Assembly (NCBI RefSeq): GCF_017311575.1
Contig: NZ_JAFFQY010000003.1
Span: forward strand, 86,546-150,545
Origin: Roseococcus thiosulfatophilus
Lineage (GTDB): Bacteria; Pseudomonadota; Alphaproteobacteria; Acetobacterales; Acetobacteraceae
Direction of reading: 5' to 3'
DNA length: 64,000 nt
Shown: positions 53,501 through 63,061 of the stretch, one piece after another
How the letters are laid out: each line of letters starts with the position of its first letter
Numbering within the stretch: position 1 is the stretch's first letter
The notes under the pieces: generated by a model
Database searches by the model: none
What the model was told of the DNA's origin: nothing
What the model saw: the letters and a program-made list of their open reading frames with translations, nothing else
Program-made: the position numbers and the translations under genes

Positions 53501-54498
53501 GGGGCATGGGGGTCGAAGCCATGATCCTCCCGCCGGCCGAGCGTGGTGGCGAGGTCGAGGCGGAACCCGTCCACGCCCGCGCCCTCGGCCCAATGGCGCA
53601 GCGCGTCCATGACGAGGCGCAGCGGCCAGGGTCGGTCCAGCGCCAGCACATTGCCGCAGCCCGACTGGTTGGCGCCGGCGCGATACCAATGCGCCTCGCC
53701 CAGGCCGCGCAGGCTGAGGGTGGCGCCCTGGGCGTCGCTTTCGGCGGTGTGGTTGAACACCACGTCCAGGATGACGCCGATGCCCGCCGCGCGCAGGGCC
53801 GCGACGGCCGCGCGCACCTCCGCCATGCCGCCGGGGGCGAGGCGTGGGTCGGGGGCGAGGAAGGCCACCGGGTTGTAGCCCCAGTAATTGGTCAGGCCGA
53901 GCGCGGGCAGATGCCGCTCATCCGCCCAGGCCGCGCAAGGCAGGAGCTCCAGATGCGTGACGCCGAGCCCTTGGAGATGCGCGATCACGGCCGGATGGGC
54001 CAGTGCGGCGAAGGTGCCGCGGATTTCGGGCGGCACCTCCGGGTGGCGCATGGTGAGGCCCCGCACATGCGCCTCGTAGATCACCTGGGGGCGGGGGGGC
54101 AGCGGCATCCAGTCCAGCGGCGGCAGGGGGGCGGTGACGACCGCCTTGGCCATGTGCGGCGCGCTGTCCTCCACGCTGGGCGCCACCCCCGTGTCGAACT
54201 GGCTGGCGTGGAAGGGCTGCGGCCGGTCCAGCGCCCGGGCCCAGGGGTCGATGAGCAACTTGGCCGGGTTGAAGCGGCCTAGGCGGGCCGGCCCCTCCGC
54301 GCGCAACCCGTAGCGCGCGCCGACCCCCACGCCGGGGATGAGGCCGCGGAACACCTCGTCCGCGCCGGGGGTGAGCCGGTGGCGCGCCACCTCCTCCTCG
54401 CCCTCGAAGAGGCACAGCCAGAGGGCGGTGGCACCGGGGGCCGGAATGGCGACGGAAAGCCCCGCGGGGCCGGGGGTCGCGCCGAGGGCCTCAGCCAC
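50557..54498 (-). CDS. GlgX-MalQ fusion: glycogen debranching enzyme plus 4-alpha-glucanotransferase
   Basis: A 1313-residue two-enzyme protein. Residues ~1-645 are a GlgX-type isoamylase: CBM48 region, NYWGYNP (205-210), DVVFNHT, catalytic Asp315 (GFRLDLA), Glu352 (IIAEPWD) and Asp419 (VTAHDGFT). Residues ~655-1313 are a MalQ-type amylomaltase: QGLGDF, SPYQPSDRRFLEPFLID, Asp1073 (LRIDHVLG), Glu1121 (VVGEDLGTVP) and Asp1172 (ATHDVPTLAGWW). Both active sites look intact. It would remove branches and rearrange the released malto-oligosaccharides. The GTG at 54498 overlaps glgA by eight bases and gives the standard GlgX start; ATG 54528 or 54558 are alternatives. Last gene of the glycogen operon. 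Confidence 0.9.
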   Translation of the reverse strand: MAEALGATPGPAGLSVAIPAPGATALWLCLFEGEEEVARHRLTPGADEVFRGLIPGVGVGARYGLRAEGPARLGRFNPAKLLIDPWARALDRPQPFHASQFDTGVAPSVEDSAPHMAKAVVTAPLPPLDWMPLPPRPQVIYEAHVRGLTMRHPEVPPEIRGTFAALAHPAVIAHLQGLGVTHLELLPCAAWADERHLPALGLTNYWGYNPVAFLAPDPRLAPGGMAEVRAAVAALRAAGIGVILDVVFNHTAESDAQGATLSLRGLGEAHWYRAGANQSGCGNVLALDRPWPLRLVMDALRHWAEGAGVDGFRLDLATTLGRREDHGFDPHAPLLAAMRQDPVLRTRRIIAEPWDVEAHSLGAFPPGWGEWNDSFRDDVRRFWRGDAGMAGRLATRLAGSSDLLPGRPGDSVNFVTAHDGFTLADLVSHAGRHNLANGEFNRDGTANNLSWNHGVEGATEDPAIRARRANDARALLATLLLARGVPMLSMGDELGRSQGGNNNAYCQDNEISWLDWAKGDTALRDFTARLVTARHAHPALHATAPLTGEAQDGFRDVAWLTFTGEPVEGAAWDRARSLMVALHHEGDRVLLVFHRDEAAAVAHLPLPRWGHRWRLLADSAEPARAGEAASPLSIAPRSVVLLAEESQPSRKPEAPEPALLGRLAQAAGLAPVWHDVEGRRHLVPEGTLRALLSALGLPAETASQARDSLARRMAVPLLPPHVAGVTGQPTRLKVGTARRLTLALHLEGGERRELSLLPEDGVATVPPLPSGRHRLEHGTALCHLTIAPAQAVPPPPGRHFGATAQIYALRHARDQGLGDFTAVAELARALRREGALWLGLSPPHALHLMDRARASPYQPSDRRFLEPFLIDVARLPSAQGQAWPGAGLRVDYDAAWAAKRAVLAAEWTRVGASDPQFQQFRRAGGAALESFATYGALAEHHGHGDPARWGAGLAHAHDRAVGDFAARHADAIGFHAFLQFLADRQLAEAAHGGAGLYRDLAVGSAPDGAEAWCRALPTLRGFSMGAPPDPLGPQGQVWGVPPPDPMASMEEGHAGFAALIRANMRHAAALRIDHVLGLKRLFLVPDGAPASEGCYLAQDLPGLLGEIRLESHRAGCAVVGEDLGTVPEGLREALGEAGLLSYRVLWFEREGPRFNPPARWPEAAVACVATHDVPTLAGWWEGEDIREREALGLFDAAAARAARAERAAERTQLLDALAASGHPLPAGAADGPFTPDIAAAIHGHVAATPSAVLLVQAEDLAGERVAVNLPGTDRQRPNWRLRLSEDAAGLTATPVGRAILNAVRRERGASPAA

Positions 54499-55957
54499 CG
54501 GCGCGCATCTCGTGGAACAATGTGGCATATCTCCGGGCGGAACGTGCCCAGGAGACATCGGTTGCCATGGCGTTGGCGCGCAGCCGCGCCCAGGCCTCGG
54601 GCTGGCGGTAGAGGCGGATGGCGCGCTCGATGCTGGCCTGGAGCATGGGGTGGGTCACGGGGGCGAAGTTGAACCCCGTGCCCGCGCCGGCCGCCAGCGC
54701 CATCTCGTTCGCGTCCACCACCGTGTCGGCGAGGCCCCCCACCCGCGCCACGAGGGGCAGCGCGCCATAGCGCAGGGCGCAGAGCTGCCCGAGGCCGCAG
54801 GGCTCGAAGCGCGAGGGCAGGATCACGGCGTCGGCGCCGCCATAGCAGAGCCGCGCGAAGCCCTCGTCGAAGCCGATGAAGCTGCCGACGCGGCCGGGGT
54901 TGGCGGCCGTGGCGCCATGCACCCGGTCTTCCAGCACGCCATCGCCGGTGCCGAGCAGCGCGATCTGCGCGCCATTGTCGAGCACGGCGGGCAGGGCCTC
55001 CAGCACCAGGTCAATGCCCTTCTGCCAGGTGAGGCGCCCGATGAAGGCGAAGAGGGGCGCGTCGGGGTCGGGCGCGAGGCCCATTCGCGCCTGGAGGTGC
55101 ACCTTGTTGGCGGCGCGGCCCGAAGGGTCCGCCGCGTCGTAATGGGCGGGCAGCAGCGGGTCCGTCGCGGGGTTCCACTCGACGGTGTCGAGCCCGTTCA
55201 GGATGCCCTCCAGCGCCCGGGCCCGACCGCGCAGCAGCCCGTCGAGACCCATGCCCCACTCCGGCGTGCGGATTTCGGCGGCATAGCTGGGCGAGACCGT
55301 GGTGATGCGGTCCGCGAACCACAGCCCCGCCTTGAGGTAGCCCACCTGGCCATAATACTCGACGCCCGCGGGGCCGAAGGCGTCCCAGGGCAGGCCCAGC
55401 GCGGGAAAGATGTCGGCCGGGAACTGCCCCTGGAAGGCCAGGTTGTGCAGGGTGAAGAGGCTGGGCAGGCGCGGCGCGTCGAAGCGCAGATAGGCCGGCG
55501 CCAGCCCCGCCTGCCAGTCATGCGCGTGCAGCGCGTCATAGCCGCCCGTCTGCGTCAGCGTCGCCGCGGCGCGCGAGAGGGCGGCGAAGCGCATCGGGTT
55601 GTCCGGCCAGTCCTGCCCCCAGGGGGCGAGATAGGGCGAACCCCCGCGGGCAAAGAAATGCGGCGCGTCCAATGCCACCACATGCTGTCCGCCCGGCGCC
55701 GCATGGACCAGCCGCGCGGGGCCGCCCAGCAGGTCGGGGAGGGGCTCCACCCGCTCCACGGTGTCGAGGGCCGCCATCACGGCGGGATAGCCGGGCAGCA
55801 GCGTCGTGACCTCGACGCCCTCGGGCGCCAGGGCGGCGGGCAGGGCGCCCACCACATCGGCGAGGCCGCCGGTCTTGATCCAGGGAAAGGCCTCGGACGC
55901 CACGGCCAGCACGCGCAGGGCGGGGCGGGCGGCGGCGGGTGCTGCGTCCTGATGCAT
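54491..55957 (-). CDS. glgA: Glycogen synthase GlgA
   Basis: A 488-residue GT5 glycogen synthase that elongates alpha-1,4-glucan from ADP-glucose. Motifs: KTGGLADVVGALP (the ADP-glucose-binding KTGGL), LHAHDWQAGLAPAYL, FTLHNLAFQGQFP, FIGRLTWQKGIDL and LPSRFEPCGLGQL near the C-terminus. The ATG at 55957 or the GTG at 55984, which overlaps the glgC stop as GTGA, could be the start; a longer frame upstream lies in glgC. Its stop overlaps the fusion gene by eight bases. Confidence 0.93.
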   Translation of the reverse strand: MHQDAAPAAARPALRVLAVASEAFPWIKTGGLADVVGALPAALAPEGVEVTTLLPGYPAVMAALDTVERVEPLPDLLGGPARLVHAAPGGQHVVALDAPHFFARGGSPYLAPWGQDWPDNPMRFAALSRAAATLTQTGGYDALHAHDWQAGLAPAYLRFDAPRLPSLFTLHNLAFQGQFPADIFPALGLPWDAFGPAGVEYYGQVGYLKAGLWFADRITTVSPSYAAEIRTPEWGMGLDGLLRGRARALEGILNGLDTVEWNPATDPLLPAHYDAADPSGRAANKVHLQARMGLAPDPDAPLFAFIGRLTWQKGIDLVLEALPAVLDNGAQIALLGTGDGVLEDRVHGATAANPGRVGSFIGFDEGFARLCYGGADAVILPSRFEPCGLGQLCALRYGALPLVARVGGLADTVVDANEMALAAGAGTGFNFAPVTHPMLQASIERAIRLYRQPEAWARLRANAMATDVSWARSARRYATLFHEMRAGG

Positions 55958-55980
55958 CGCCGAAGGCCTGGGCGGCCAGT

Positions 55981-57246
55981 TCACTTCAGCCGGTCCAGCA
56001 TGGCCTGGGTGATGAGCACGACGCCGCTCTCCGAACGGCGGAAACGCTGGGCGTCCAGCTCGGGGTCCTCGCCCACCACCAGCCCCTCGGGAATGCGGCA
56101 GGAGCGATCCACCACCACGCGGGAAAGGCGCGCCCCGCGCCCCACATCCACGCCCGGCAGCACCACCGCCTCGTGCAGGCGGGCATAGGAATGGACGTGG
56201 ACGTTGGTGAACAGCAGGGACCGCCGCGCCGAGCCGCCCGAGATGATGCATCCGCCGGACACGAGGGAGGAGATGGCCTCGCCCCGCCGCCCTTCCTCCT
56301 CATGGACGAACTTCGCGGGGGGCACGACCTCGGCGTGGGTCCAGATGGGCCAGTCCTGGTCATAGAGATCCAGCGGCGGGACGATGTCCGTCAGGTCGAT
56401 ATTCGCTTCCCAGTAGGCGTCCACCGTGCCCACGTCCCGCCAATAGGGCGAGGATTCCCGCACGGACATCACGCAGGACCGCTCGAAGCGGTGGGCGACC
56501 GCGTGGCCGTTCTCCACGATCCAGGGGATGATGTCCTTGCCGAAATCGTGGCTGGAGTCCGGGTTCGCCGCGTCGCGCTTCAGCATTTGCAGCAAATAGC
56601 GCGTCTCGAAGACGTAGATGCCCATGGAAGCGAGTGCCAGGTCCGGCCTGTCCGGAATGCCGGGCGGGTCCTTGGGCTTTTCCAGGAAATTGGTGATACG
56701 CGAGTTGCGGTCCACCGCCATGATGCCGAAGCCCGAGGATTGCTCCCGCGGGAAGGCGAGGCAGGAGACGGTGACGTCCGCGCCGCTGTCCACATGCTGC
56801 TGGAGCATGCGCTCGTAATCCATCTTGTAGACGTGGTCGCCCGCCAGGATGACGATGTGGCGGGGCGCCAGGTCCTCGATGATGTCGATGTTCTGGTAGA
56901 CCGCGTCCGCGGTGCCGAGATACCAGCTGTTCTCGCTGACGCGCTGGCTTGCGGGCAGGATGTCGAAGCTCTCGTTGCGCTCGCCGCGGAAGAAGTTCCA
57001 GCCGCGCTGCAGATGCCGGATCAGGCTGTGGGCCTTGTACTGAGTGGCGACCGCCACGCGGCGAATGCCTGAATTCAATGCGTTGGACAGCGCGAAGTCG
57101 ATGATGCGTGACTTGCCGCCGAAATAGACGGCGGGCTTCGCGCGGCGGTCCGTCAACTCCATCAGGCGGGAGCCGCGGCCGCCCGCCAGCACGAAGGCCA
57201 TGGCGGTGCGGGCCAGGGGCGCGGGCGCCAATTGGCGGTCAGGCAT
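55981..57246 (-). CDS. glgC: Glucose-1-phosphate adenylyltransferase GlgC
   Basis: A 421-residue ADP-glucose pyrophosphorylase. The N-terminal nucleotidyltransferase domain has [44 protein letters not shown] and the active-site lysine region FLEKPKDPP; the C-terminal left-handed beta helix holds [17 protein letters not shown] and [18 protein letters not shown]. It makes the ADP-glucose used by GlgA, usually under allosteric control. The ATG at 57246 overlaps the glgB stop by eight bases. Confidence 0.95.
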   Translation of the reverse strand: MPDRQLAPAPLARTAMAFVLAGGRGSRLMELTDRRAKPAVYFGGKSRIIDFALSNALNSGIRRVAVATQYKAHSLIRHLQRGWNFFRGERNESFDILPASQRVSENSWYLGTADAVYQNIDIIEDLAPRHIVILAGDHVYKMDYERMLQQHVDSGADVTVSCLAFPREQSSGFGIMAVDRNSRITNFLEKPKDPPGIPDRPDLALASMGIYVFETRYLLQMLKRDAANPDSSHDFGKDIIPWIVENGHAVAHRFERSCVMSVRESSPYWRDVGTVDAYWEANIDLTDIVPPLDLYDQDWPIWTHAEVVPPAKFVHEEEGRRGEAISSLVSGGCIISGGSARRSLLFTNVHVHSYARLHEAVVLPGVDVGRGARLSRVVVDRSCRIPEGLVVGEDPELDAQRFRRSESGVVLITQAMLDRLK

Positions 57247-59467
57247 CGTTTTCCTCCGGTGGCGGCCATTCTTCGGGCGCCAGATACACAACAGCGAGTG
57301 GCGGCAGCACGACCCAGGCCGAGGCGGGCTGGCCGAAGGCGGGCATGTCCCTGGCGCGCACCACGCCGAGATTGCCGAGGCCCGAGCCGCCATAGACGGA
57401 GGCATCCGTGTTCAGCAACTCGCGCCATCGGCCGGCCGCCGGCAGGCCGATCAGATGCGCCTCGCGGGGCGCCGCGGTGAAGTTGCACAGCACGGCGACT
57501 GGCGCACCGCCTTCACCGTCATGGCGCAGCCAGGTGAAGGTGCAGTCGGCGCTGTCATCGGCGTCAATCCAGTGGAAGCCCTCGGGCGCGGCATCGGCCG
57601 CGTGCAGCGCGGGCAGCGCCTGGTGCAGGGCGTTGAGGTCACGCACCAGAGTCTGCACGCCGGTGTGGCGCGCATGCTGCAGCAGCCACCAGTCGAGCTC
57701 GCGCGCCTCGGACCATTCGCGCCATTGGGCGATCTCGTTGCCCATGAAGAGCAGCTTCTTGCCCGGGTGGCCCCACATGTAGCCAAGATAGGCGCGCAGG
57801 TTGGCGAAGCGCTGCCAGTCATCGGCGCCCTCGCCGCCCTTGGGCATGCGCCCCAGCAGCGAGCCCTTGCCATGCACCACCTCGTCATGGCTGAGCGGCA
57901 GGATGAAGTTCTCGTTGAAGGCGTACATGAGGGAAAAGTTCATCAGCTGGTGGTGCCAGCCGCGATGGATGGGCTCCTTCGCCACATAGCGCAGCGTGTC
58001 GTTCATCCAGCCCATGTTCCATTTGAAGTCGAAACCGAGCCCGCCTTCCTCGGCCGGTGCCGTGACGCCGGACCAGTCCGTCGCTTCCTCCGCGATCATC
58101 ACCGCACCTTGGCCGGCCCGCTTCACCAGCGCGTTGATGTGGCGCAGGCAGGCGATGGCGTCGCGGTTGTCATTGCCGCCATCCGCGTTGGGCGACCATT
58201 CGCCGGGGCCGCGCGAATAGTCGAGATGGATCATGGAGGAGACGGCGTCCACCCGCAGCCCGTCGGCGTGGAAGCGTTCGATCCAGAACATCGCGTTGGA
58301 GGCGAGGAAGGCGCGCACCTCGGTGCGGCCGTAGTCGTAGATGGCCGTGCCCCAGTCCGGGTGGAAGCCGCGCTGCGGATCGGGATGTTCGAACAGCGGC
58401 GTGCCGTCGAAGCGCGCCAGGCCATGCGCGTCCTGCGGGAAATGCGCCGGCACCCAGTCGAGCAGAACACCCACCCCCGCCTCATGCGCCGTGTTGATGA
58501 AGCGCATCAGGCCGCGCGGCCCGCCGAGGCGCGCCGTCACGGCGTGCATGCCCACAGGCTGGTAGCCCCAGGAGGCATCGAGCGGATGCTCCATCACGGG
58601 CATGAGCTGGATGTGGGTGAAGCCGAGCGAACGGACATAGGGGATGAGGTCGGCCGCCAGTTCATCCCAGTTCCAGAACCTTCCATCGGGGTGCCGCTTC
58701 CACGACGGGGCGTGAACCTCGTAGACCGACATGGGTTGCGTGCGCGGCGGGGATTTCGCGCGGGCGGCCATCCAGGCGGCGTCCGTCCACTCGAAGCCGT
58801 CCAGATCCGCCACGACCGAGGCGTTGGCGGGGCGCAGTTCCGCCGCGAAGCCGAAAGGGTCGGCCTTGAGCGGCAGCAGCGCGCCGTTGGGGCCGAGCAG
58901 CTCATACTTGTAGACGGTGCCGGGGCCGATGCCGGGGAGGAACAGCTCCCAGATGCCGCTGTCCACGCGCCGGCGCATGGGGTGGCGTCGCCCGTCCCAG
59001 AAATTGAAATTCCCCACCACCGAGACGCGCCGCGCATGCGGCGCCCAGACGGCGAAGCGCGTGCCTGCCACCCCCTCATGCGTTCCGGGATGCGCGCCCA
59101 GCCTTTCGTGCAGCCGGTGATGCGTGCCTTCGAGGAGAAGATGATCGTCGAGCGGCCCGAGGGTGGGGCCCAGCGCATAGGCGTCGTGGATGTCCCGGGC
59201 GCCAGCGGGCTCATGCACGCGCAGACGCGTGCAGGCTTCGCGCCGCACCCCGGGCAGGAACGCCTCGAAGAAGCCCTGCTCGCCGCGCGGCGCCAGCGGC
59301 CGCGACCCTTGCGGCAGCATCGCCTCGACGCGCGAGGCACCAGGGAAGAAGGCGCGCCACACCACCCCGCCCTCGGTCGCGTGGGGGCCCAGCAGGGCGA
59401 AGGGGTTGCCATGGGCGGCGGCCAGGAAAGAGGCCAGCTCCGCCTCGCTGGCGCGCCAGGCTTCCAT
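57239..59467 (-). CDS. glgB: 1,4-alpha-glucan branching enzyme GlgB
   Basis: A 742-residue GH13 branching enzyme: N-terminal CBM48 domains ([21 protein letters not shown]), barrel with [11 protein letters not shown], nucleophile Asp in [15 protein letters not shown], acid Glu in [13 protein letters not shown] and third Asp in [15 protein letters not shown], and a C-terminal beta domain. It adds alpha-1,6 branches to glycogen. ATG 59467 is chosen; TTG 59482, which overlaps the glgP stop as TTGA, would add five residues. The longer upstream frame lies within glgP. Confidence 0.93.
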   Translation of the reverse strand: MEAWRASEAELASFLAAAHGNPFALLGPHATEGGVVWRAFFPGASRVEAMLPQGSRPLAPRGEQGFFEAFLPGVRREACTRLRVHEPAGARDIHDAYALGPTLGPLDDHLLLEGTHHRLHERLGAHPGTHEGVAGTRFAVWAPHARRVSVVGNFNFWDGRRHPMRRRVDSGIWELFLPGIGPGTVYKYELLGPNGALLPLKADPFGFAAELRPANASVVADLDGFEWTDAAWMAARAKSPPRTQPMSVYEVHAPSWKRHPDGRFWNWDELAADLIPYVRSLGFTHIQLMPVMEHPLDASWGYQPVGMHAVTARLGGPRGLMRFINTAHEAGVGVLLDWVPAHFPQDAHGLARFDGTPLFEHPDPQRGFHPDWGTAIYDYGRTEVRAFLASNAMFWIERFHADGLRVDAVSSMIHLDYSRGPGEWSPNADGGNDNRDAIACLRHINALVKRAGQGAVMIAEEATDWSGVTAPAEEGGLGFDFKWNMGWMNDTLRYVAKEPIHRGWHHQLMNFSLMYAFNENFILPLSHDEVVHGKGSLLGRMPKGGEGADDWQRFANLRAYLGYMWGHPGKKLLFMGNEIAQWREWSEARELDWWLLQHARHTGVQTLVRDLNALHQALPALHAADAAPEGFHWIDADDSADCTFTWLRHDGEGGAPVAVLCNFTAAPREAHLIGLPAAGRWRELLNTDASVYGGSGLGNLGVVRARDMPAFGQPASAWVVLPPLAVVYLAPEEWPPPEENDA

Positions 59468-59478
59468 CGCGGCGCCGC

Positions 59479-61953
59479 TCAACGCCCCACCGGCACGCGC
59501 CAGATCTCTTCCGCGTATTCGCGGATGGTGCGGTCGGAGGAGAACCAGCCCAGCCGCGCCGTGTTCAGGATGGCCGCGCGCTGCCATTCCGCCCGCTGCG
59601 CCCAAAGCATGTCCACCTCGCGCTGCTTGGCGAAATAGCTGTCGAAATCCGCGGTGACGAGGAAGTGGTCATGCTCGCGCAGGTTCTGCACCATGTCCTG
59701 GTAGCGGCCGCGGTCATCGGGAGAGAGCACGCCGGAGGTGAGCTGGTCCATCACCTGCGACAGGCGGAAGGAGGCCTCGATGGCCATCTGCCCGCGCCAG
59801 CCCTCGGCGCGGCGCTGCTCCACCTCGGGCGTGGTCAGGCCGAAGATGAACATGTTCTCCGCGCCCACATGCTCCAGCATCTCGACATTGGCGCCGTCCA
59901 GCGTGCCGATGGTCAGCGCGCCGTTGAGGCCGAGCTTCATGTTGCCGGTGCCCGACGCCTCCATGCCGGCGGTGCTGATCTGCTCAGACAGGTCGGCGGC
60001 GGGGATGATCACCTCGGCCAGCGAGACGTTGTAGTTGGGCAGGAAGACGACCTTCAGCCGGTCGCGCATCATGGGGTCGCGGTTGACCATGCGCGCCACG
60101 TCATGCGCGAGCTTGATGATGAGCTTGGCGCGGTGATAGCTCGCCGCCGCCTTGCCCGCGAAGATCTTCACGCGCGGCTGCCAGTCGCGGTGCGGCTCGG
60201 CGCGGATCGCGTCATAGAGCGCGATCGTCTCCAGCACGTTCAGCAGCTGGCGCTTGTATTCGTGGATGCGCTTGATGTGGATGTCGAACATCGCGGACGG
60301 GTCCACACGGATGCCCGTGCGCTCCCGGATCACCTGGGCCAGTGCCTGCTTGTTCACGCGCTTCACCTCGGCGAAGCGGGCCTGGAACGCGGCATCGCCG
60401 GCGAGCTTCTCCAAGCCTCGCAGCGCCTCGGGGTTGTCCAGGAAATCCGGCCCGATGCTCTCGACCAGCAGCTCCGTCAGGCAGGGATTGCATTGCTGCA
60501 GCCAGCGCCGGAACGTCACCCCATTGGTCTTGTTGGTCAGCTTGTGGGGCTGGAGCATGTGGAAGTCGCGGAAGACCGTCTGCTTCAGCAATTCCGAATG
60601 CAGGGCCGAGACGCCGTTCACCTTGTGGCTGCCCACGAAGGCCAGGTGCCCCATCCGCACGCGCCGGCCGGCCTGCTCCTCGATGAGCGAGAGCGAGGCG
60701 AGCAGCCGGGTGTCGCCCGGATAGGCCTCCGACACCTCGCCCAGATGCACCGCGTTGATCATGTAGATGATCTGCATGTGGCGGGGCAGCAGCTGTTCCA
60801 TCAGCGCCACCGGCCAGCTCTCCAGCGCCTCGGGCAGCAGGGTGTGGTTGGTATAGCTGATGCAGCCCTGGGTGACGCGCCAGGCGTCGTGCCACTCCAT
60901 TCCGTTGTCGTCGAGCAGGATGCGCATCAGCTCCGCCACCACGATGGCGGGGTGGGTGTCGTTGAGCTGGATGGCGACGCGGTCGGGCAATGTGTTCAGG
61001 CTGCCATAGACGCGCTGGTGCCGCCGGATCAGGTCCTGCAACGCGGCCGAGGAGAAGAAGAACTCCTGCCGCAGCCGCAATTCCTGCCCCGAGGGGCTGT
61101 CATCGGCCGGGTAGAGGATGCGGCTGATGGCCTCGGCCCGTGCGCGTTCGGAAACGGCGCCGATGTGGTCGCCGCGGTTGAAGGCCTCCAGCCGCAGCAC
61201 GTCGGGTGCCCGGGCGGACCACAGGCGCAGCGTGTTCACATGCTTGCCCCGCCAGCCCACGATGGGCGTGTCATAGGCGACGGCCAGCACCGTCTCGGCG
61301 GGCTTCCAGACATGGCGCACCTGGCCATCGCCATTCTCGATTTCCTCGACGCTGCCGCCGAAGCCGATGGGGTGCGCGATTTCGGGCCGGGCGAACTCCC
61401 AGGGGTTGGAGAAATTCAGCCAGTCCTCCGGGAACTCCTCCTGCCAGCCGTCGCGAATGGCCTGCTTGAACAACCCGTGGTCGTAGCGGATGCCATAGCC
61501 GAAGGCGGGGATGGAGAGCGAGGCGAGGCTTTCCATGAAGCAGGCCGCGAGCCGCCCCAGCCCGCCATTGCCCAGCGCCGCGTCGGGCTCGCAGGCCTCG
61601 ACCAGCGCGGGGCTGACATCGAGCGAGACCAGGGCCGCGCGCACATCGGCCATCAGGCCGAAATTGGACATGTTCTCGCGCAGCAGCCGGCCGATCAGGA
61701 ATTCCAGCGAGAGGTAGTAGACCTGCTTCTCTCCCGTGTCGTAGGCCGCGCGCATGTCATTCAGCCAGGGCTGCACCACATGGTCGCGCACCGCGAGCGC
61801 GGTGGCCATGAACCAGTCGCGGTCCAGCGCGCCCGCGCGGCTCTTGCCGATGTCGTAGGTCAGCTTGCGCAGGATGGCATCGCGCATGGCCTCCGCGCCA
61901 CGGGCGACGGGGGCGGGGATGTTCGTGTCGGGCGGTGTCACGGAGTGGCGCAT
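59479..61953 (-). CDS. glgP: Glycogen/starch/alpha-glucan phosphorylase GlgP
   Basis: An 824-residue GT35 phosphorylase that releases glucose-1-phosphate from alpha-glucan ends. Landmarks: YYLSLEFLIGRLLRENMSN, DAALGNGGLGRLAACFMESLA in part, QLNDTHPAIVVAELMR, the NKTNGVTFRRWL segment, KRIHEYKRQLLN, and the PLP lysine near residue 670 in EASGTGNMKLGLNG. The ATG at 61953 is preferred over a TTG six bases earlier. It lies 69 bases after pfkB and is the first of the overlapping glg genes. Confidence 0.95.
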   Translation of the reverse strand: MRHSVTPPDTNIPAPVARGAEAMRDAILRKLTYDIGKSRAGALDRDWFMATALAVRDHVVQPWLNDMRAAYDTGEKQVYYLSLEFLIGRLLRENMSNFGLMADVRAALVSLDVSPALVEACEPDAALGNGGLGRLAACFMESLASLSIPAFGYGIRYDHGLFKQAIRDGWQEEFPEDWLNFSNPWEFARPEIAHPIGFGGSVEEIENGDGQVRHVWKPAETVLAVAYDTPIVGWRGKHVNTLRLWSARAPDVLRLEAFNRGDHIGAVSERARAEAISRILYPADDSPSGQELRLRQEFFFSSAALQDLIRRHQRVYGSLNTLPDRVAIQLNDTHPAIVVAELMRILLDDNGMEWHDAWRVTQGCISYTNHTLLPEALESWPVALMEQLLPRHMQIIYMINAVHLGEVSEAYPGDTRLLASLSLIEEQAGRRVRMGHLAFVGSHKVNGVSALHSELLKQTVFRDFHMLQPHKLTNKTNGVTFRRWLQQCNPCLTELLVESIGPDFLDNPEALRGLEKLAGDAAFQARFAEVKRVNKQALAQVIRERTGIRVDPSAMFDIHIKRIHEYKRQLLNVLETIALYDAIRAEPHRDWQPRVKIFAGKAAASYHRAKLIIKLAHDVARMVNRDPMMRDRLKVVFLPNYNVSLAEVIIPAADLSEQISTAGMEASGTGNMKLGLNGALTIGTLDGANVEMLEHVGAENMFIFGLTTPEVEQRRAEGWRGQMAIEASFRLSQVMDQLTSGVLSPDDRGRYQDMVQNLREHDHFLVTADFDSYFAKQREVDMLWAQRAEWQRAAILNTARLGWFSSDRTIREYAEEIWRVPVGR

Positions 61954-62022
61954 CCTCAACTTGGGCGGTGCGATCCTGGCATGGATCGGCGGGGTGCCGG
62001 AAGCGTCTTCGGGCCCGTGCGG

Positions 62023-62943
62023 CTAGCCCTGTTCGGCCAGGAAAGCCTCGGTCTCGGCCCGTGCGGCGGTGGTCCCGTCCCGCGCGCGCAGGGCGCCCGC
62101 GGCATTGGCGAAGCGCAGCGCCGCCTCCACCGGCCGGCCCTCGGCGATGGCGAGCGCATAGGCTCCATGGAACACGTCGCCGGCGCCGGTGGTGTTGGTG
62201 GCGGCGACGGGGAAGGCGGGCATCTCGCGAGGGGTGCGCTGGCCGCGCGTCAGCCACAGCACGCCCTTCTCGCCGCGCGTGACGGCCGCGACCTCGGTCA
62301 CCCCATCGGTGAGCGCCCGGCGCAGCCCCTCCGCCGGGCGGGCGCCCGGGGCGAAATTCATCAATCCAGGGACCGAGAAGATGACATGCCGCGCGCGCGG
62401 CACGAGGTCGAGCAGGATGCGCGTCTCGCTGCGCTCGGCGTCCAGCACGCTGGGAAGGGATTGCGCCTCGGCGGCGGTGAGCGCCGCGACCGCCCCCTCA
62501 TGCCAGCGCGGGTCGCAGAGCAGCGCGCCCGCCCCTGTGAGGGCATCCAGCGGCAGCCAGGCGGGGTCCACCGCCAGATGCTCGCCGCGATAGCCCAGGA
62601 TCGCGCGCTCCCCCACCGCATCCACCAGCACGGCCGAGACGGGGCTAACCGCGCCCGGGATCACGCGCACCGCATCGGTGGCGACGCCTTCGGCTGCGAG
62701 CGCCGCCAGCAGCATCGCGCCATTGGCGTCATCGCCAAGCCGTCCCCAGAAGGCCGCTCGCCCGCCAAGGCGGCGCGCCGCGATGGCGGCGTTGGCGGCC
62801 ATGCCGCCGGCCGTGAGCGCATAGCCGCGCGCCCGCGCCTTGGCTGGCGGCTGGGGCACGTCGTCCACGCGAAAGACGTGGTCCGCCACGGCATTGCCAA
62901 GACAGATGATGAGGGGAGAGGGGGTCAGGGAAGGGCCGTCCAT
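62023..62943 (-). CDS. PfkB family carbohydrate kinase
   Basis: A 306-residue ribokinase-fold sugar kinase. The N-terminal region has LIICLGNAVADHVF and LTAGGMAANAAIAARRLGG, the PfkB signature 1 region; the catalytic Asp256 lies in TNTTGAGDVFHGAYAL, signature 2. It phosphorylates a sugar or nucleoside with ATP. It stands upstream of glgP on the same strand and may share its transcript, which would suggest a sugar entering or leaving glycogen metabolism; the substrate is not readable. ATG 62943 matches the family start. Confidence 0.88.
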   Translation of the reverse strand: MDGPSLTPSPLIICLGNAVADHVFRVDDVPQPPAKARARGYALTAGGMAANAAIAARRLGGRAAFWGRLGDDANGAMLLAALAAEGVATDAVRVIPGAVSPVSAVLVDAVGERAILGYRGEHLAVDPAWLPLDALTGAGALLCDPRWHEGAVAALTAAEAQSLPSVLDAERSETRILLDLVPRARHVIFSVPGLMNFAPGARPAEGLRRALTDGVTEVAAVTRGEKGVLWLTRGQRTPREMPAFPVAATNTTGAGDVFHGAYALAIAEGRPVEAALRFANAAGALRARDGTTAARAETEAFLAEQG

Positions 62944-63061
62944 GCCCGGCCATCTGGCCTGATACCGCACGCGCCGCGCAAGCTTCTCCTTGCCGGGGGC
63001 GTGTTGCCGGTCGGTCGCGCTTGGCCCAACCTGCGTGCCATCGCATTCGACAGGAGAGCCC

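Noticed and set aside
51277..54282. A 1001-codon open frame on the plus strand opposite the GlgX-MalQ gene
   Set aside because: Composition is of antisense type and no family motif is seen, while the minus strand holds all catalytic residues of two enzymes.
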